The position numbers and the translations under genes were made by a program. 64,000 nucleotides of DNA, from the NCBI RefSeq assembly GCF_004127445.1, contig NZ_QEXM01000057.1:186001-250000 (forward strand), in the 5' to 3' direction. The notes beneath the pieces are model-generated. The model was not told the origin of the DNA. It made no database searches and saw only the letters and a program-made list of their open reading frames with translations. This document shows, piece after piece, positions 8,676 through 16,667 of this stretch; positions within the stretch are counted from its first letter, which is position 1; each line of letters opens with the position of its first letter. The DNA comes from Streptomyces alfalfae (GTDB lineage: Bacteria > Actinomycetota > Actinomycetes > Streptomycetales > Streptomycetaceae).

Positions 8676-8705
8676 AGACGCAGAGACGCAGAGACACAGA
8701 GACGA
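8674..8705. repeat. Short tandem repeat, 8-bp unit x4
   Basis: Four units of AGAGACGC with one or two substitutions (third unit AGAGACAC, fourth AGAGACGA), starting in the right arm of the 20-bp hairpin. A GCGCGCCC-type tract follows (about 8724-8752), giving a low-complexity run of about 80 bases. Confidence 0.7.
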
Positions 8706-8758
8706 CACGCCCGTGACCGGTCGGCGCGCCCGCGCGCCCGCGCGCCCGCGGCGCTGAA

Positions 8759-8777
8759 ACCGCTGGGACTCAGCGGT
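8759..8777. terminator. Small hairpin after the I36 inhibitor gene
   Basis: 7-bp arms ACCGCTG/CAGCGGT enclose the loop GGACT, 14 bases past the stop of the inhibitor gene on the minus strand. Confidence 0.45.
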
Positions 8778-8790
8778 CTGTACCGGGCTG

Positions 8791-9279
8791 TCAGCAGGGC
8801 CTCACGCTGTTGATGGGGGTCCACCCCCTGGTGTACTTCGCGTACGAGTAGGGAGCATTGGTCACATCGTATGAGCCGGTGCCGTTGGCGCCCGTGTAGA
8901 ACTTCCCCTTGGGGCCGCTGGGACCACGGGGCGTCTGGTTGTTCTCCCAGTAGCCTTCGCCTTCCCAGTTCGCGATGTTGTAGACGCGGCAGTTGACGAA
9001 CGAGAACACCTTCCACTGATTGCGGCTGTAGTCCCACACGCTGAGGCAGAGCGCGCCCTGTGCGCAGTTGGTCGGGGTGCCGTCGTTGGTGTACCGGTAG
9101 GCGACGCCGCCCCCGACGACGCCGGGGGATACGGCGCTGGTCTCCGGGAGGGTCATGGTGCTGGAGCGCTGTGCGGGCTCGGCCTGGGCGGCCGAGGCCG
9201 GTGCGGTCGACAGTGCCAGTCCGGTGCCGGCAAGGACGACGGAGGCGAGTGCTGCTGTGAGGCGCTTCAGCTGCTTCAT
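8791..9279 (-). CDS. Secreted peptidase inhibitor family I36 protein
   Basis: 162 residues. It starts MKQLKRLTAALASVVLAGTG with a Sec signal peptide ending near APASAAQA. The mature part carries the I36/SMPI-like pattern: NCAQGALCLSVWDYSRNQW, then FVNCRVYNIANWEGEG, ending in NSVRPC. Four cysteines could form two disulfides. The family includes the Streptomyces metalloproteinase inhibitor, a beta-gamma crystallin-like fold. The likely role is control of the organism's own or foreign extracellular proteases. It is monocistronic, with a hairpin after its stop. Confidence 0.85.
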   Translation of the reverse strand: MKQLKRLTAALASVVLAGTGLALSTAPASAAQAEPAQRSSTMTLPETSAVSPGVVGGGVAYRYTNDGTPTNCAQGALCLSVWDYSRNQWKVFSFVNCRVYNIANWEGEGYWENNQTPRGPSGPKGKFYTGANGTGSYDVTNAPYSYAKYTRGWTPINSVRPC

Positions 9280-9424
9280 GCGGAATCTCCCTGGTGTGGT
9301 GGGCGGTGTGGTGCTTCGCGCAGCAGCATGCGACGGCCGCGGGGACAGGCGCGTGTGGTTTTGGCCCCAGCCAAAATGTCAGCACCCCAGGAGCGTTCGC
9401 CTGCGGAAAGCGGCGGGTGGGCTC

Positions 9425-10408
9425 TCAGCAACCGTCGAGGAGCCGAAGCCCCAAAGGCGTTGCCGTGTGCAGGACGCGCTTGCCATCACGCTGTGAGGCA
9501 ACGAGTCCGCCGTCTCGCAGTACGGCCAACTGCTGGCTGGCGCTCGGCAGGGACAATCCCGTCGCGTCGGCGAGTTCGGAGGTGGTGGCGCAGGTGAGGG
9601 CGGCGGCCTCGGACAGGAGCGCGGCGCGGGCGGAGCCCAGCATGCGCGACAGTGACGCCGAGGGGGCGGCTGCCGATGAGGGACTCTTGTCGACCGGATA
9701 GATCAGGACCGGCCGCAGTTGGTCGTCGGCGAGGCTGATCGGGCGCTGCCAGCAGAAGTACGAGGGGACCAGCAACAGGCCTCGCCCGTTCAGGTGCAGA
9801 TCACGCTCGACCGGATAGTCGACCGTCAGCACCGGTGGCTCCCACACCGCCATCGGCCGCAGGCTGTTCAGCAGGGCCCGCGTCCCGCCATCGGCCAGGA
9901 CACGGGTGCGCCAGGCCACGTCGGCTGCCGTGGCCGTGCCGATACGGTTTCCCAGAGGAGCGATGAACTCCTGGTAGTACGTACGCAGCTTTCCGCCCAG
10001 CGCGTTCACCGTCGTGACGTCACCGCGTGCCAGCTCTGCCCCCGCCCACGGCTGTCCACCGCCTGCCGACAGCAGAGCCAGCTCATGACGCAGACGGCGC
10101 CGCGGTGTGGCGAGCACCCGGTCGATACCCGATTGCAGATCATTGCGACCGTCCTCGACATGCGGGGTGAGGAAGTCCGGAAAGTAGGCGGCACGCGGCA
10201 CCAGGGTGCGCAGCGCCGACGCCGCCTCTCTGGCCGCCCCGCCCTGGCGGACCAGCCCGCCGACCCATAGGCGCCAGGGACCGAAGGCCATGGCGCCCTC
10301 GCGGGTCTGCAGGCGGCACAGGCTGCACACGATCTCCCACAGCGGGTCGGGGCCTCGTGCCAACCCGACGCTCTCCAGGTCTGTGCCGGTGAAATGGATG
10401 CGCAGCAC
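9425..10408 (-). CDS. ArsR-like HTH regulator with long N-terminal sensor domain
   Basis: 327 residues, GTG start followed by LRIHFTGTDLESVGLARGPDPLWEIVCSL, a beginning common to a Streptomyces family of winged-helix proteins (DUF5937-like N-terminal domain). The HTH lies at the C-terminus: TTSELADATGLSLPSASQQLAVLRDGGLVASQRDGKRVLH. A GGGGGT motif lies just before the start. It is divergent from the TipA-like gene across about 230 bases, so cross-regulation is possible. The ligand is unknown. Confidence 0.8.
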   Translation of the reverse strand: MLRIHFTGTDLESVGLARGPDPLWEIVCSLCRLQTREGAMAFGPWRLWVGGLVRQGGAAREAASALRTLVPRAAYFPDFLTPHVEDGRNDLQSGIDRVLATPRRRLRHELALLSAGGGQPWAGAELARGDVTTVNALGGKLRTYYQEFIAPLGNRIGTATAADVAWRTRVLADGGTRALLNSLRPMAVWEPPVLTVDYPVERDLHLNGRGLLLVPSYFCWQRPISLADDQLRPVLIYPVDKSPSSAAAPSASLSRMLGSARAALLSEAAALTCATTSELADATGLSLPSASQQLAVLRDGGLVASQRDGKRVLHTATPLGLRLLDGC

Positions 10409-10640
10409 GGTTACCCCCGTTGACCCCATTGGCCGCCGTTGACCAGCGATGCCCCAAGGCAGCTTTGTTGCACGCCGCATCCCGGACAAGGGCGAAGCGG
10501 GCCAACCACGGCCCCTGCATCGGGCCACCGAAAACCGTGAGACCACGGGACGGGGTTTCAGGGTTGCGCCTTCCGTTGCGGCAACTTCTACGGTCATGTG
10601 TGTGGCCGGAGAGACCGGCCCGGCGAGGGAGGCACCGACA

Positions 10641-11405
10641 ATGGCCTGGTCGATCGCGGAGGTGGCGCGGATGTCCAAGGTGACGTCGCGGACGCTGCGG
10701 CATTACGACGAGATCGGCCTGCTGCCGCCCGCATGGATCGGAAGCAACGGGCACCGCTACTACGAGGAGGCCGATCTGTTGCGCTTGCAGCAGATCCTGC
10801 TGATGCGGGAGCTGGACCTGGGGCTGCGCGAGATCCAGGCGGTCCTGGACAGCCAGCTCGACCAGGTGGTCGCGCTCCGTGCGCACCACCAACGGCTGCT
10901 CGCGGAACGGGACCGGCTGGAGACGCTCGCCCGTACGGTCGGCCGCACCATCGCCGAACTGGAAGAAGGCAAGGGCAAGGACAATATGACGAAGATCAAC
11001 AAGCCGGAGAACCTGTTCGAGGGGTTCCAGGCCCCCTCCGAGGCCGAGGCCGAGGTCCGGGAGCGGTGGCCGCAGGCATGGGAGCAGTCCCGGCAGGCCG
11101 TCGACGCGATGACCTCCGAGGACATGGAGCGCTGGCAGCGTGAGGTGACGGCGCAGATGATCCGCATGGCGGAGTTCATGGTGGCCGGCACGCCGGTGTC
11201 CGACCCTGCGGTACAGGCCGAGGTGGAGGCCAACTACCAGGGCATCTGCCGGTTCTGGACCCCGAGCGCGGCCGCGTACAAGGGAGTGGGCCAGACCTAT
11301 GTCGACGACCCGCAGATGCGGGCCAACTTCGACAAGATCGCCGACGGACTCGCCGTCTACCAGCGCGATGCGATGACCGTGTACGCCGACGCCCGGCTGA
11401 GCTGA
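10641..11405 (+). CDS. MerR family regulator, TipA-like (TipAS antibiotic-recognition domain)
   Basis: 254 residues. AGGGAGG precedes the ATG. The N-terminal MerR HTH is WSIAEVARMSKVTSRTLRHYDEIGLLPPAWIGSNGHRYY. A coiled-coil dimer helix (LVALRAHHQRLLAERDRLETL region) follows. The C-terminal domain (about residues 116-254) matches TipAS: KPENLFEGFQAP, EVRERWPQAW and the late YVDDPQMRANFDKIADGLAVYQRDAM. TipA proteins bind thiopeptides and activate promoters, conferring sequestration-type tolerance. An internal ATG at 10986, after AAGG, could give a separate TipAS-like short form. Confidence 0.9.
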   Translation: MAWSIAEVARMSKVTSRTLRHYDEIGLLPPAWIGSNGHRYYEEADLLRLQQILLMRELDLGLREIQAVLDSQLDQVVALRAHHQRLLAERDRLETLARTVGRTIAELEEGKGKDNMTKINKPENLFEGFQAPSEAEAEVRERWPQAWEQSRQAVDAMTSEDMERWQREVTAQMIRMAEFMVAGTPVSDPAVQAEVEANYQGICRFWTPSAAAYKGVGQTYVDDPQMRANFDKIADGLAVYQRDAMTVYADARLS

Positions 11406-12336
11406 CCGTCCGCCCCCAGGGGCTCCCGTGTGTGCGGCGGGTCATCAGGGGTGGCCGATGAGCTTCTCCTGGGTTTCGAGGGAGGCAGTCCACCCCGCAC
11501 GGCCCGGGACGCCGACCGCCACTCGAAGGGGTCCAGCAGGTCCCGCAGCTCACCGCGCACCCGGGAGTACGACTCCCAGGCGGCGTGGTCCGTCTCGAAG
11601 CCGCCCTCACGGTCCCCGCCGGGTGCGTGGATCGGCTCGTCGGGGCCCGGCCCGTCGAGGAAGACGGTCGGCACCGAGGCCCACCCCGACCAGCGGGCCG
11701 GGGCGCGCGCCTCATCCCCGGTGGTGCCGCGGTTCTCGCGCTCCAGCGTCCGCGGCACCTTGATGGCTGCGAGGTTCGCCTCAGACCGGGCCAGCGGGCC
11801 GCGCGGCAGGTCCGCCGGATCAGGACGGAACCGCCGAGTAGCCCCGCCGCGCCTCGCATGGCGGGGTGTTCCGTTCCCGAGCCGGGTCGGACCCGCTGCC
11901 CGGGCGCGTGGCGAGCCGGCGTGAATGCCGACGTTTGTCGGTCCGCGCTGTTCGTCTTTCTGTGCGAACAGGGGCGGCGTGTGCGAGGAAGGGCGCAGAA
12001 CGGTTGTTACCAAGGCGTGTGGGGCCGTTCGGGTGATGCGCTGGATGGCGTCACCGGAGGTGCGCCGGATTGGGCAAGCGCTTGCCGTTGATCGTTCAGC
12101 GGGTCGGTGTAGTGCTCACGGGGTGTCAGGTGCACGCCCGCAAGAGGTGCGTGGTGAGTGCAGGCAAGGGTCACGGAATTGTCCGTAATCGGTAACTGGT
12201 GGTCGCCGGTCCGCCACAACGGTCACGGCAGCTTCACAGTGTGGGTTCTCGGCCCGCACCGGGTCGGGGAGACGTGCCAACGTGCCCGCCGGCCGTTGTC
12301 GGCTGCCCGGGCCCAGCCTCTGAGGGGACATCACTC
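11406..12336. other. 930-base region without a supported gene
   Basis: Between the TipA-like gene and the lamin-tail gene. A minus-strand frame (about 11430-11700) contains VPTVFLDGPGPDEPIHAP and ESYSRVRGELRDLLDPFEW, which read like protein but have no recognised domain or start. Another minus frame (12007-12219) has GVHLTPREHYTDPLNDQ. These may be decayed gene fragments. A weak hairpin CCCCGCC/GGCGGGG lies near 11840. Confidence 0.35.
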
Positions 12337-12807
12337 ATGTCTGCTTCATCGACCGCCCACCGTTTCGCTGCCGTGGCCCTCGCCGCCGGCGCCGTGGTCT
12401 GTGCCGCGGCGCTGCCGGCCACCGCGGCCGACCGGGACCATCACCGGCATCCGCGGGTGGAGATCAGCGCCGTGCAGGCCGACAGCCCCGGACGTGACAA
12501 CCACACCAACCGGTCGCTGAACGCCGAATGGGTGGACATCACCAACAACACCCGCCACACGGTCAACCTCAAGGGCTGGACGCTGCGGGACGGTGACGGC
12601 AACCGCTACCGCTTCCGCAACGTACGCCTGGCCGGCGGGGATACGCTCCGCGTCCACACCGGCACCGGCCGCGACACCCACGACCACCTCTACCAGGACC
12701 GCCGCGACTACATGTGGGACAACCACGCCGACAAGGCCGTCCTGCGCAACGACCGCCACCACACCGTGGACACCAAGTCCTGGAATCGCGGCGGGCACCA
12801 CCGTTAA
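12337..12807 (+). CDS. Secreted lamin-tail domain protein
   Basis: 156 residues starting MSASSTAHRFAAVALAAGAV, with a signal peptide cleaved near ATAADR. The mature part is a lamin-tail (LTD) immunoglobulin-like domain: NAEWVDITNNTRHTVNLKGWTLRDGDGNRYRF, then RVHTGTGRDTHDHLYQ and YMWDNHADKAVLRN. It is rich in His, Asp and Arg. LTD proteins in Streptomyces are exported and are thought to act in cell-surface or nucleic-acid binding; the exact role is not known. GAGGGGA lies upstream of the ATG. Confidence 0.85.
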   Translation: MSASSTAHRFAAVALAAGAVVCAAALPATAADRDHHRHPRVEISAVQADSPGRDNHTNRSLNAEWVDITNNTRHTVNLKGWTLRDGDGNRYRFRNVRLAGGDTLRVHTGTGRDTHDHLYQDRRDYMWDNHADKAVLRNDRHHTVDTKSWNRGGHHR

Positions 12808-12861
12808 CCGTCCCCCTGGAGGAGCCGGGCCCCGGCCATAGAAGGGGCTCCGGCGAGACTG

Positions 12862-12902
12862 ACGGGGAGGAGGGGCATCACGACATCTGCCCTCCTCCCC
12901 GT
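12862..12902. terminator. Bidirectional hairpin terminator
   Basis: The left arm near ACGGGGAGGAGGGGCA and right arm TGCCCTCCTCCCCGT pair over about 14 bp with one bulged G, around a loop of about 10 bases. It sits between the convergent lamin-tail gene and the small membrane protein gene. Confidence 0.6.
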
Positions 12903-13001
12903 GTCCGTATCTCTGTATCTTCGTATGTTCGTCGGAGGGCGGACGGGACGAAGCCCAGGGCCTCCCGGGGCAGGTATAGCCGAACAGGGGGTTGGATTCC
13001 G

Positions 13002-13268
13002 CTAGCTGGCGACGATGGCGCCGAGGACCATGCCGCCGATCAGTCCGACGGCGCTGACGATCAGGGCGATGGTGGAGAGCCGTTCGTGTCGAGCGAACTT
13101 GGCGATGAGGGCCAGGACCAGCCCACCGAGGCCGAACACGATCGGCAGGAAGAGAAGGCCGATCGCTCCCAGCACGATCGCGATGATGCTGAGGACGTTC
13201 TCGCTGGCACCGCTCTTGGCCGGGGGGTGGTGCTGCCCGGTCGGCTGGTTGCCGTACTGCGTGGTCAT
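13002..13268 (-). CDS. Small DUF4190-like membrane protein
   Basis: 88 residues after an AAGGAGCGAG ribosome-binding site. A short polar head (TTQYGNQPTGQHHPPAKSG) is followed by two hydrophobic hairpin segments: VLSIIAIVLGAIGLLFLPIVFGLGGLVLALIA and then STIALIVSAVGLIGGMVLGAIV, linked by KFARHERL. This matches DUF4190-type proteins. The function is unknown. Confidence 0.75.
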   Translation of the reverse strand: MTTQYGNQPTGQHHPPAKSGASENVLSIIAIVLGAIGLLFLPIVFGLGGLVLALIAKFARHERLSTIALIVSAVGLIGGMVLGAIVAS

Positions 13269-13306
13269 CTCTCGCTCCTTCGGATCGGTCGCTTCAGGAT
13301 CTGGTC

Positions 13307-13639
13307 TCAAGGCAGCCGGTCTCCTACCGTCCGCATGCCCCCAACTCCCGTCTTCAGACGCACAATTGCATGCGGCCCAGCCGTTGAGCGTGGCGGCGGG
13401 TGACCAGAGGGACGGTCGTACAGCAGGTCGGTGCCATCGAGCCGGCCTTCCAGAAGCCGAACCAGGGCCCAGAGGAAGTCGTCGACGGACCGGTTGGTCC
13501 AGCCTCGTGCTGCGGGCGCGTGGGGATCGTGCCGGTGGCAAGCCGCCTCGCAGTCCGCGCACAGCAGGTGAAGGTAGGCGGCGAAGTCCTGGAGGGATTT
13601 CACCTGCTGCCCGGATGCAAGGTTTTCGGGTGCAAACAC
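13307..13639 (-). CDS. DUF7660-like small protein
   Basis: 110 residues with a GTG start (FAPENLASGQQV). It has the pattern of DUF7660-type proteins: VKSLQDFAAYLHLLCADCEA, then a GWTNRSVDDFLWALVRLLEG block. Small acidic proteins with this W-N-x-(S/T)-hydrophobic-FLWA motif are common near toxin-immunity or DUF loci, but no function is established. No strong ribosome-binding site is visible. The C-terminal ~30 residues look unstructured. Confidence 0.5.
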   Translation of the reverse strand: MFAPENLASGQQVKSLQDFAAYLHLLCADCEAACHRHDPHAPAARGWTNRSVDDFLWALVRLLEGRLDGTDLLYDRPSGHPPPRSTAGPHAIVRLKTGVGGMRTVGDRLP

Positions 13640-13704
13640 ATGGCGAGGGCGCGAGCCCTGTTCGGCCGCGTCGACCAGCCGGTGAACGACACCCAGCCAG
13701 GGAA

Positions 13705-14223
13705 CTACGGAGCCGAGCTGCGGTGGCCAACCTCGTCGTCACCAACTGCCCCGTCGGCCGCAGGCCCGTGTCGCCGCGTGTGCCTGGTCCGAGCGGCGTC
13801 GTGGGCGCTGCGCAGAAGCCGCACGAGCGTGTCCGCTGTCCTCTCGCCAGGGTTGACGACACAGATCCAGCCGATCGCCCCGTACACCGGGTGTGGCAAC
13901 AGACTGTCGGCGGCTGCGTAATCACGAGGCCGGGTGAGGCTCTGCGGTTCTTCCCCCGTGAGTGCCCGGAACGTCACACGGTCGACGCGGATGTTCACGC
14001 GCCAGCGGCCCGGAGGGTCAAGGTCACAAGTGGTGTCGTCAGGGTAGTTCTTGGTGGTGATCGTTCCGTAAGGCTGGACGTTCTGAGGCATCTGGCCGTC
14101 GGGGGCGTAGTAGAAGAACGCATCTCCCCACGCCATCTCGGGGAAGTCGCCGCCCGGCTCCGGGATGACCACGAGCGCCCCGTCGAAGCCTCGCACCGCC
14201 GCGATGATCTGTTCCATACTCAT
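13705..14223 (-). CDS. DUF6194 family protein
   Basis: 172 residues: MEQIIAAVRGFDGALVVIPEPGGDFPEMAWGDAFFYYAPDG, then TITTKNYPDDTTCDLDPPGRWRVNI, LTRPRDYAAADSLLPHPVYGAIGW and VVNPGERTADTLVRLLRSAHDAAR. This is the DUF6194 layout, a soluble protein of unknown function common in Streptomyces, with possible relation to luciferase-like DUF1801/MmcQ folds. The ATG at 14223 follows AAGGTGA; a second ATG two codons later is possible. It is divergent, 40 bases away, from the two-HTH MerR gene and so is probably its target. Confidence 0.75.
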   Translation of the reverse strand: MSMEQIIAAVRGFDGALVVIPEPGGDFPEMAWGDAFFYYAPDGQMPQNVQPYGTITTKNYPDDTTCDLDPPGRWRVNIRVDRVTFRALTGEEPQSLTRPRDYAAADSLLPHPVYGAIGWICVVNPGERTADTLVRLLRSAHDAARTRHTRRHGPAADGAVGDDEVGHRSSAP

Positions 14224-14263
14224 GGTTAAAGCATCACCTTCAAGTGCTTATGTGGGGTTGCCG

Positions 14264-15016
14264 ATGGATGAGACGGCGAGCCGTTCACGACGGGTGCCGC
14301 TTCGCACCGCTCAGATCGCCGAGGAGTCGGGGTACTCGGTGCAACAGGTTCGCGACCTGGAGCGGCTGGGAGTCATTCCCCCGGCCGCTCGGTCGAGCAA
14401 CGGCTACCGGTCCTATACGTCGTCGCACGTGCACGCCCTGCGCGCCTACCGAGGAGTCGCAGGTGCGGTGGGGCCCGCCACGGCCCGGCAGATGCTCGCG
14501 GAACTGCGAACCCAGACGATCACGGAGGCGGCCTCGGCGATCAACGCGGTCCACGTCCGGCTGGCGCGGGAACGCGAGGAGGCCCTGCGTGCTCAACGAG
14601 CGTTGCGTGCGATCCAGGCCGAAGCGAACACACCCGACGTCGAGCAGGAGAGCGACGCGATGACCATCACGGAGCTCGCCAAGGCGCTTGATGTGCGGCC
14701 CTCGACCCTGCGGTACTGGGAGCAGGAAGGGCTTGTCGCCCCCGACCGGGTGACGTCACTGCGAGCGCGCCGATTTGATCTGCCAGCCATCAGGGCGGCA
14801 CGCATCGTCGCGGCCCTGCGCAGCGCGGGCTACGGCATTCCCGCAGTGCGCGAGACCATGGGCTCCCTGCGGCAGTTCGAGGGCCTGGGAGAGACGCGAC
14901 GCATCCTGCAACAGCGTCTTGACCAGATCGCCATGCGGACCGTGGCACTCCTCCGGGCGGGCGCAGACCTGGCGGTTGTCGTCACGGCCGCCGAGGAGCC
15001 GATGACCACCGAGTAG
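14264..15016 (+). CDS. MerR-type regulator with two HTH domains in tandem
   Basis: 250 residues with two complete MerR DNA-binding heads in one chain. The first (about residues 15-70) is RTAQIAEESGYSVQQVRDLERLGVIPPAARSSNGYRSY. The second (about 132-195) is MTITELAKALDVRPSTLRYWEQEGLVAPDRV, ending RRFDLPAIRAARIVAALRSAGYGIPAVRETM. An Ala/Arg-rich helix joins them. A single chain could therefore bind two half-sites without dimerising, or a pair could bind four. There is no effector domain beyond a C-terminal helix. It is divergent from the DUF6194 gene. Confidence 0.8.
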   Translation: MDETASRSRRVPLRTAQIAEESGYSVQQVRDLERLGVIPPAARSSNGYRSYTSSHVHALRAYRGVAGAVGPATARQMLAELRTQTITEAASAINAVHVRLAREREEALRAQRALRAIQAEANTPDVEQESDAMTITELAKALDVRPSTLRYWEQEGLVAPDRVTSLRARRFDLPAIRAARIVAALRSAGYGIPAVRETMGSLRQFEGLGETRRILQQRLDQIAMRTVALLRAGADLAVVVTAAEEPMTTE

Positions 15017-15282
15017 GACTCCGGAAGGTCTTGACGTCCGTGCTGGTCTCCGCACCCGTGCTTGTCCAGAGCGTGTTGGAGGCGTGGACAGGCGTGGACG
15101 TACGCGAAGCGGGGTGCATGCGGGCGGCATGGCCACGGAGGCATGGCTGTAGTCGCTCCGGGGTCGCCGCCGATCGCCTTGGCCAGTCGTCGCCCGGCGT
15201 GGCTGTCGCGTGAGGTTCGCCGAAGAGCCGACCAGGGCTTTCGCACTGCGGTGCAGGGCCGCGTACGGGCCTGGAACCGGGA

Positions 15283-15924
15283 CTAGTCCGTGGCGATGTA
15301 GCCGAGTGCGCGGTGGGCCAGGGTGCTGAGAGTGATACGCAGTTGTTCTTCCTCGGCGTCGCTGTGGTCGCGGGTGAAGAGCAGGTAGCAGGTTCGCTCA
15401 CCCATCCAGGCGATGGCATCGAGCTGGGCGCGATCCTGCTCGGGATCGCCGTGGACCAATCCGCGTGCCCGGTCGTGAGCGACCGCCTGGCATGCCAGGT
15501 CGATGCCGTGTTCCATGAGGGAGACCCACACCTGCCTGTACTGAGACCGGGTCGACAGTTCGACACCCACGCGGAAGATGTGACCGTGCCGGCGCCAGTT
15601 GTCGACCTGGACATCGATGGCACGTTGCAATCCGGTGCTGTCACTGGCTTTGGCGGAGGCCTCGATACCGGTATAGATGTATCGGGTGGCGCGCTCGATG
15701 ACGGCGTGCACCAAGTCCTCTTTGGAGGCGAAGTAGAAGTAGGCGGCGGATCGGGTGATCCCTGCCTCCTTCGCGACAGCCTCCATCGTCATCTCGGCGA
15801 CCGTGGACCGCCGAAGCAGCTCCTCGGTCGCATCCAACAGCGCCTGCTCCCGCAGGTCACCCTTGCTCATCTTGGTGCGGCGCCGACCCTCAGACACCGA
15901 ACGCCCGTCGGCCTGCTTGCTCAT
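15283..15924 (-). CDS. TetR/AcrR family transcriptional regulator
   Basis: 213 residues beginning MSKQADGRSVSEGRRRTKMSKGDLREQALLDATEELLRR, with the HTH EMTMEAVAKEAGITRSAAYFYFASKEDLVHAVIER and a C-terminal helical domain resembling EthR-type members (YRQVWVSLMEHGIDLACQAVAHDRARG). The start is chosen at MSKQ; the open frame upstream lacks family similarity. It is divergent from a small exported protein gene across about 310 bases, which hold a promoter-like element. The ligand is unknown. Confidence 0.85.
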   Translation of the reverse strand: MSKQADGRSVSEGRRRTKMSKGDLREQALLDATEELLRRSTVAEMTMEAVAKEAGITRSAAYFYFASKEDLVHAVIERATRYIYTGIEASAKASDSTGLQRAIDVQVDNWRRHGHIFRVGVELSTRSQYRQVWVSLMEHGIDLACQAVAHDRARGLVHGDPEQDRAQLDAIAWMGERTCYLLFTRDHSDAEEEQLRITLSTLAHRALGYIATD

Positions 15925-16081
15925 GCCAGCAGAGGTTACGCCCCCGTGCCGACCGCACGAGAGGCGGTTCGGCACGAGTGTCCGTGTGCTCGACGCCAGG
16001 GGCCGCGCTGGTGAAGACGGCTTCCGTCTCAACGTGTTGCCCGGTGCTCCGGTCAGGCCGGCGAACAGAATCGACGCAGCG

Positions 16082-16110
16082 TTGACAATAATCTGCGGTG
16101 CGTTGATTAT
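16082..16110 (+). promoter_or_regulatory. Near-consensus sigma-70 type promoter
   Basis: TTGACA at 16082-16087 and GATTAT at 16105-16110, separated by 17 bases, a good HrdB-type match. The ATAATC/GATTAT inverted repeat overlapping it could be a repressor site. It faces the small exported protein gene, leaving a leader of about 120 bases. Confidence 0.5.
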
Positions 16111-16235
16111 GGGATCGGGTGCTCACGGCCGCGGCCCCGGCCTTCGGTGCGAGTCGCAGAACGGTGGGCGGAGAAGGCGAAGGCGGGTAGGCAGCGACAA
16201 TTCACGCGCGTACGGCCGAGCGGTTTGGGGAGAGC

Positions 16236-16511
16236 ATGAAGACAACGTCGTTTCGCAGGTGCTGTGCGGTGACAGCCATGGCGGTTGCCGCGGGCCTCGG
16301 GCTGGTCGCCGCCCCCGGAACAAGTGAGGCCGCAACGGGTGACTGCACGGCCTACCTGACGAGTAAGGGATACGATGTCGGCCCGAAAAGCACTGCGATA
16401 TGCACCCGGAAACAGGCTGGGGGGAGCCAACCGCAGTGCGTGAATGGGTTGGTGGCACTCAGAGTGGCCAGGAGCCACGCTGACATCGCCTGTACCAGGG
16501 CCTCCTGGTAG
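16236..16511 (+). CDS. Small exported Cys-containing protein, unknown function
   Basis: 91 residues: MKTTSFRRCCAVTAMAVAAG, a signal peptide with cleavage near TSEAATG. A mature peptide of about 58 residues holds four cysteines (GDCTAYL, AICTRKQ, PQCVNG, IACTRAS), enough for two disulfides. GGGGAGAGC precedes the ATG. The DCTAYL...CVNGLVAL...A-x-x-ACT pattern resembles small secreted Streptomyces proteins of unknown role. No binding motif is evident. It is transcribed on its own. Confidence 0.7.
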   Translation: MKTTSFRRCCAVTAMAVAAGLGLVAAPGTSEAATGDCTAYLTSKGYDVGPKSTAICTRKQAGGSQPQCVNGLVALRVARSHADIACTRASW

Positions 16512-16667
16512 ATCTGGTCACTCCGTTCCGCCGGACGGAAAGCGTTGCGTGGCGCTGTCCTGATAACGGAGCGTTGTTGCGCCACCAGTTCGGAAAGTGT
16601 CCGCGCGGGATTCGACCTCGGAACGTATCCGCAAAACGACCCGCAGTCTTGATGTGACAGGGGGGCC

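Noticed and set aside
8674..8705. Short repeats considered as a CRISPR array
   Set aside because: The units are 8 bp in direct tandem with no spacers and there are no cas genes.
11430..12219. Minus-strand frames considered as genes
   Set aside because: No ribosome-binding site, start or family match; kept only as possible gene remnants.
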